The notes beneath the pieces are model-generated. The model ran no database searches, was not told the DNA's origin, and saw only the letters and a program-made list of their open reading frames with translations. A stretch of 64,000 nucleotides of DNA. It comes from a virus. The stretch lies in IMG/VR virus record IMGVR_UViG_3300006737_000030, positions 1 through 64,000 of that record; one strand, written 5' to 3'. Shown here one piece after another: positions 61,801-64,000 of this stretch. The first letter of the stretch is position 1. Each line of letters begins with the position of its first letter. Both the position numbers and the translations under genes were made by a program.

Positions 61801-64000
61801 GTTTTACCAGTTAGAACATTTGGAATCCACTCATAATCATCAACAAATGTTCCCATTGGATAGGGACCAGTATCCTGCACTGGACCTCCTTCTCTGGATG
61901 CTTTAAGAGAATATCCAGTACTCATCCGAACAATAGTTGAATCCTTATCAAGGGGATCCTGATGACCATACGGACCATATATTGGGTGTCCATCATAAGC
62001 AAATCCAAGAATAGGAGAATGAACAAGGGTTTGTGTTTCTTCTAGTGTAGTTGCTGTTAAATTATCACCTAATCTATAACGAAGTCTCTTTGGATTACCA
62101 ACAACACCATAAAACTTCTCATCAAGATTATTAGAAACAACTAATCCACCATTATCATCTAAATTCTGTGTGTTATCATAAAATCTATTCTTAACCCACT
62201 CATATATTGTTGATGTAGCAGTAGCACCACTATAAAGAGCGTCTGGTATAACAACTACTTTAATATTTTCTTGAGTATAAAATTTACCACCATCAACTTT
62301 AACAACATCGATAATTTTACCTTCTGTAGAAATTACAGCATTATATTGGGCAAATCTTCCTTTACCATTATTATCAGTTATAATAATTGCTGGTGGAGAT
62401 GAATAATATTCCCCAGCATTAATAATTCTAATACTACTAACAGAACCAGATGTAACAACTGCTTGTAAATCAGCACCTCTACCTGAAACAATTTCAACAA
62501 TTGGTGGTGCTGTATAACTATCCTGTGAAATAGATTCTACGGAAGTGATAAAATCTCCAGTAAGTATTGCTCTTGCCTTTCCAGATATACCATTAAGTAA
62601 AACAAATGGTGGTTTTTGATATCCCGATCCACGTTTAGTGATACTAAATGAAGTAACTGGACCAAAACTAATCAATTCATCATCTTTTACATTATAAGCA
62701 ATAGTACCATCAACAAAAACACCAACATCACTCCTAGGAGTACTATACACCTCTGTTGTAGTAGTTACTGTTTTTGGTATCATCTTAAGTAACTGTGGAT
62801 CAGTTAATGTATCTGATACGTTTGCAGGTAAAATATCTGTTGAAGGATAACTAGAAGTTGCAATATAATAATATTGCTTATCCTCATATAATGAAGAAAC
62901 ATCAGCAATATACTCACTCAAACCCGTTGCTATAACTGGGTTTAGAGGGACTGCTGGAGAGACAGCATTTACATTTACTTTCCATCTATAATTTTGTGCT
63001 GATTCATCATAAAGAACAGGATCTCTTGATTCGAACCCTGAATTGGTAACTTGTACCCTATCACCTGCACGAGAATAAGGTTCTACCTCATCAATATCTA
63101 AACGAGTTAATATTCCGTAGATTAATAAAGAAACAAAACCATTAGGAGTTTCAGCAAGTGCAGTAGAGTAATTATATACTTTATCTCCTACACCATGTGC
63201 TTGTGTAATAGTTCCACGTTCTTCTATAGTAAATTGTCTTGCGGATTTAGAAGAATATCTAATTTTCTCACCATTAATAACAATAGTACCTTCATTGTCT
63301 TTCCATCCAAAGGTAGAATCAACAGTAATTAAATCACCTTGATTATTTGTAGCACTAACTACTTTATCTAATGTAGTTTGTTGAGGAATAACAAACTCTC
63401 CATTCATACTAGATGGACTTATAATTAAATTAAAGAGTCCTGTACCAATTTGTACAACATTTTCTACAACTGCAGAAGCATACGGAAGGTTTGGTAAATT
63501 CTTATCTGCTTGCTGGATTATCTCTTCTCCAAGCAACCAATTCACATCACCAGATAATACAACTGCTTGTAGTGCATATGTACTATCCCAATCAGAAGTA
63601 GAAACTTTTAATGTATTATCTTTAGGGTTATAAGTTGTAGGAACATCGTCTGCACTCTTTGATATGAGAGTATTGAAGATGAAGCGAATAGATTTATCAT
63701 TTCCCTTTACTTTATAAAAGGATCCGATATTTTTAATAAGAGTTCTCTTATCTACATCATCTTTTAGATATGCTTCAGGGAATGAATCTAAATATTCCTT
63801 CTCAAATGCCTTTGTAAGGGCATATAAGAAAAGATGACTCAAGTTATCTACATTTACCCCAGCACTATGTTCAACAGCAACAGAAGACGAATAAACGTCA
63901 TCTGTGTACAAATCACCTAATTTAGTATTTCCACTAACTCCTCTAGAAACTTCTGTTAATGTATTACCATCTCTTTCTTTATAAAACAGAATTTCATCAT
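55806..64000 (-). CDS. 7: Giant baseplate wedge protein, gp7-like, N-terminus beyond window
   Basis: The frame is open to the right edge (at least 2730 codons visible, stop at 55806), so the N-terminus is missing. A TTG at 63911 is only an internal codon; upstream residues read EILFYKERDGNTLTEVSRG. The visible part begins with a CAFEKEYLDSFP-like wedge region (LTKAFEKEYLDSFPEAYLKD), includes a YHYH-type motif FAYDGHPIYGPYG near 61968-62006 with FVDDYEWIPN, a series of GSGYQKPPFVLLNG-type modules, a run of fibre-binding 'LYLDAILLQDTYTVRRF' motifs around 57700-58300, and a tail ending RTLGKYN. Its place before gp8 and its YHYH domain agree with the large gp7-type baseplate protein of T4-like cyanophages (T4 gp7 is 1032 residues). 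Confidence 0.82.
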   Translation of the reverse strand, partial: DEILFYKERDGNTLTEVSRGVSGNTKLGDLYTDDVYSSSVAVEHSAGVNVDNLSHLFLYALTKAFEKEYLDSFPEAYLKDDVDKRTLIKNIGSFYKVKGNDKSIRFIFNTLISKSADDVPTTYNPKDNTLKVSTSDWDSTYALQAVVLSGDVNWLLGEEIIQQADKNLPNLPYASAVVENVVQIGTGLFNLIISPSSMNGEFVIPQQTTLDKVVSATNNQGDLITVDSTFGWKDNEGTIVINGEKIRYSSKSARQFTIEERGTITQAHGVGDKVYNYSTALAETPNGFVSLLIYGILTRLDIDEVEPYSRAGDRVQVTNSGFESRDPVLYDESAQNYRWKVNVNAVSPAVPLNPVIATGLSEYIADVSSLYEDKQYYYIATSSYPSTDILPANVSDTLTDPQLLKMIPKTVTTTTEVYSTPRSDVGVFVDGTIAYNVKDDELISFGPVTSFSITKRGSGYQKPPFVLLNGISGKARAILTGDFITSVESISQDSYTAPPIVEIVSGRGADLQAVVTSGSVSSIRIINAGEYYSSPPAIIITDNNGKGRFAQYNAVISTEGKIIDVVKVDGGKFYTQENIKVVVIPDALYSGATATSTIYEWVKNRFYDNTQNLDDNGGLVVSNNLDEKFYGVVGNPKRLRYRLGDNLTATTLEETQTLVHSPILGFAYDGHPIYGPYGHQDPLDKDSTIVRMSTGYSLKASREGGPVQDTGPYPMGTFVDDYEWIPNVLTGKTRLDRNNGRFCVTPEYPQGVYAYYITIDKDNNSVFPHIVGNNFYSVPVASNYEYNVKQDSIPPESKRLFIEGTDNNGENEVAIIENVSEGSVSSVTAEDSQPIYGVGSKIYVDDTNSGGEGASGVVSSTYGKPVKSIESVEVKASILTSVTPLYSFAGDIITQASTGASGELLRDTTEETSFVIRNVQGKFESETDISTSGISVSNKLITSGSNVVNLLLSQDSTYSKDATISLVEKANTDNIFATGKVLISTTNQNSVRILVESGDFNDHLNYSVGETILKSSDISNTAATEISFVKQLSKDIVIIGSQDNIAILETDGNHSMGEGDVVNIEIDPDATTTESTYWVRRKKFQELDLIPVNYNGKLNDTGIGSSSLIGYGSGYDAGTYTDIELEFSSYTESRSDVVKAKVKIVIGDTNNISSLEITDAGSGYRKDDILTITDASVTKITGAPNPMIPLLVVNSIGLGKERTDAVLDTVYSLSNGDILKINNELVKILSIDQNTRKVSFERGYNNTDIVNHSLGVPVTFNDPQYNFTFNDKIFGTGANDPRVISYNTETHKLLIAFDFVNEGATNPLRITDVSTFEDHSTPAKLVSISRAFDKVEKLQFSPDNTNFETNPVLQIQKYYFYKFDTSHPSMLGSYLDISTSPNYNIFTEEKEVSLIEPGNTGSNIRIRLGYGPNIGDIKRKAVNFISYYYFLTTEDIDTGGSYLSVNEDPLAGNKTITYTTPDKFVYNLDSVPQYDGTGDMRYTGKSIGKIATVTLDNLGFGYKTLPIIKGVVPANDNKAQINAIRNIVTGKITELNLLNGGSGYVNPEAIVFGDGSGLTIDLLVKNGAIVKAEISNGGSDYTYTPLIEVIETSNKLYFESEEIGKPDSVRFVRYGSNYHNDKSILPSFNSPSTFVLSGFDDDAFEYGEIVEQKVNNVVVASGVVSKTGWKKGINILRLEKIDGVFREGYPITNRQRGGTATIVSIKKSSFKPVITTRESRIGKFTSDRGKVSSLNQRITDSNFYQDYSYVIRSRTPIDKWRNALKDTTHPAGFKMFGEVYVESEGSNRMNPVQQNIQNVTTYLCIPTPKITSSSVTRTITETIIGSANINVRRGLGSVSVDAFDETMTRVREITLSPAFDGVFDSDTGQSVGTQEFTIIDKATGSAYTPYNEQELMISLDGIVQQPIRTYRVTGNQIKFYEAPLGQRTEEGVVVPSVLFYGKAFKFREDTNNARYLKRLKDISDQFDGRQKNFDLYYEDGSIVKTDLNENLLLYLDAILLQDTYTVRRFVSANKTDRLIFKKAPKNFADLYEGVPNSLQGEQYFHGHTVGSYERLHIDENVIPFSTSNSYLILDENNRVKTFDDPLYAYVFVNGVLQRHLESYRIVGPSIIFNRPLKYALQSDGSYTTAKVNILYFYGKDYEPTLTFFDHEQDVFYNRTTITIDGKYDEFSSWYGPNSSSPTSAYQIINGVKESWGYLIEVQKNAGTEWQLVMRSHNIEYIDGNKIFVTRGDGNDLELSVTSFNVSYNTNSSGERLLNRMESNIIPWLNTTDISDSYEYKGEIIKEHPSLKKGDMIKIDGEFDWREVTSTPLIAKSKQYNDGESVSNSFFAKVKATEYNGDVYGEGFTVTAAVKDGVINTLSWNKRDLDLFFKNNILLNPTAYNYYTPPVINFIPVDGKGGGAKAEVLVHGGQILDIVLIDGGSGYEKAPRCVISRGYDIVRKNDTFESSVEIVINGLAGANIAGASSEDYLWKHEVLNHEVSLVSPMISLLVTLHRWHMPVRNTTFQAHEQFITKIITPQPPEPKTMSSSGSTASRLELRPNLDTSYITYQNQSTMHQQTGVVDMLEQPVENGDSFTQGKLGTTVATFMEYLFMDHGEFNVSGINIEQFEIFYPFLAINQNPNNWMENYTIDYSSVTSSGVLFNPGIPSIHDRGGNLDQAFNIGDTFLYITGSTANFPSSGKLLVGKEVIEYDGTVNFDRFVITARGVNGTTEEDHLAGDYFRTLGKYN

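Noticed and set aside
63909-63911. Start of the gp7-like gene at 63911
   Set aside because: The codon is TTG, and the frame remains open with plausible protein to the window edge, so the gene continues beyond base 64000.
1-64000. tRNA genes, CRISPR arrays, insertion sequences, attachment sites
   Set aside because: No clover-leaf, regular spacer array, transposase or integrase was noticed on reading; repeats present are within fibre genes. A dedicated tRNA scan was not run.

Overview
The window is part of a large, AT-rich genome of a marine T4-like myovirus, most like those of cyanobacteria or SAR11. The gene order is that of the T4 baseplate-to-terminase late region read on the minus strand from right to left: gp7 (entering from beyond base 64000), gp8, a very large fibre region, then gp13, gp14, gp15 and gp16. 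In T4 the interval between gp8 and gp13 holds genes 9, 10, 11, 12 and wac. Here about 50 kb of giant repetitive fibre genes takes their place. Several tiny proteins resemble, from memory, conserved cyanophage ORFans. Only two genes lie on the plus strand. No tRNA, CRISPR, integrase, transposase or photosynthesis gene was seen, and no host marker fixes the host.

Layout. 1-737: four tiny minus-strand genes next to the terminase genes, three of them overlapping. 738-3908: gp16, gp15, gp14 and gp13, joined by ATGA or TAATG overlaps. 3918-10235: two large virion proteins. 10309-15938: a sugar cassette. 16025-31111: fibre and adhesin genes, including a 25-cysteine protein, a five-repeat carbohydrate-binding-like/beta-helix protein and a 2062-residue repeat protein. 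31140-45777: a subtilisin-like protease with a cupredoxin-like tail, a second protein with a cupredoxin-like site, and several families of paralogous fibre proteins. 45779-64000: a DUF4815-like giant protein, gp8 and a giant gp7-like protein.

The most unusual part is the sugar cassette. It holds an HldD-like epimerase (plus strand) and, on the minus strand, a GT9/heptosyltransferase-like enzyme, a NodU/CmcH-type O-carbamoyltransferase, an HldE-type nucleotidyltransferase and an HldE-type kinase as separate overlapping genes, a small HAD phosphatase and a cupin. Together they look like a nearly complete route from heptose 7-phosphate to an ADP-heptose and on to a carbamoylated heptosyl product. 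Only sedoheptulose-7-phosphate isomerase (GmhA) is not visible. The minus-strand part begins at a perfect T4-type late promoter (TATAAATA), so it is probably expressed during virion assembly. It lies directly downstream of the cysteine-rich adhesin-like gene. A fibre or cell-surface glycosylation system is therefore plausible, but this is inference.

Regulation. Perfect TATAAATA elements precede the genes starting at 10235, 15938, 22129, 29828 and 55753, and weaker NATAAATA elements precede several others. One strong intrinsic terminator (28381-28413) and several weaker hairpins divide the region into transcription units.
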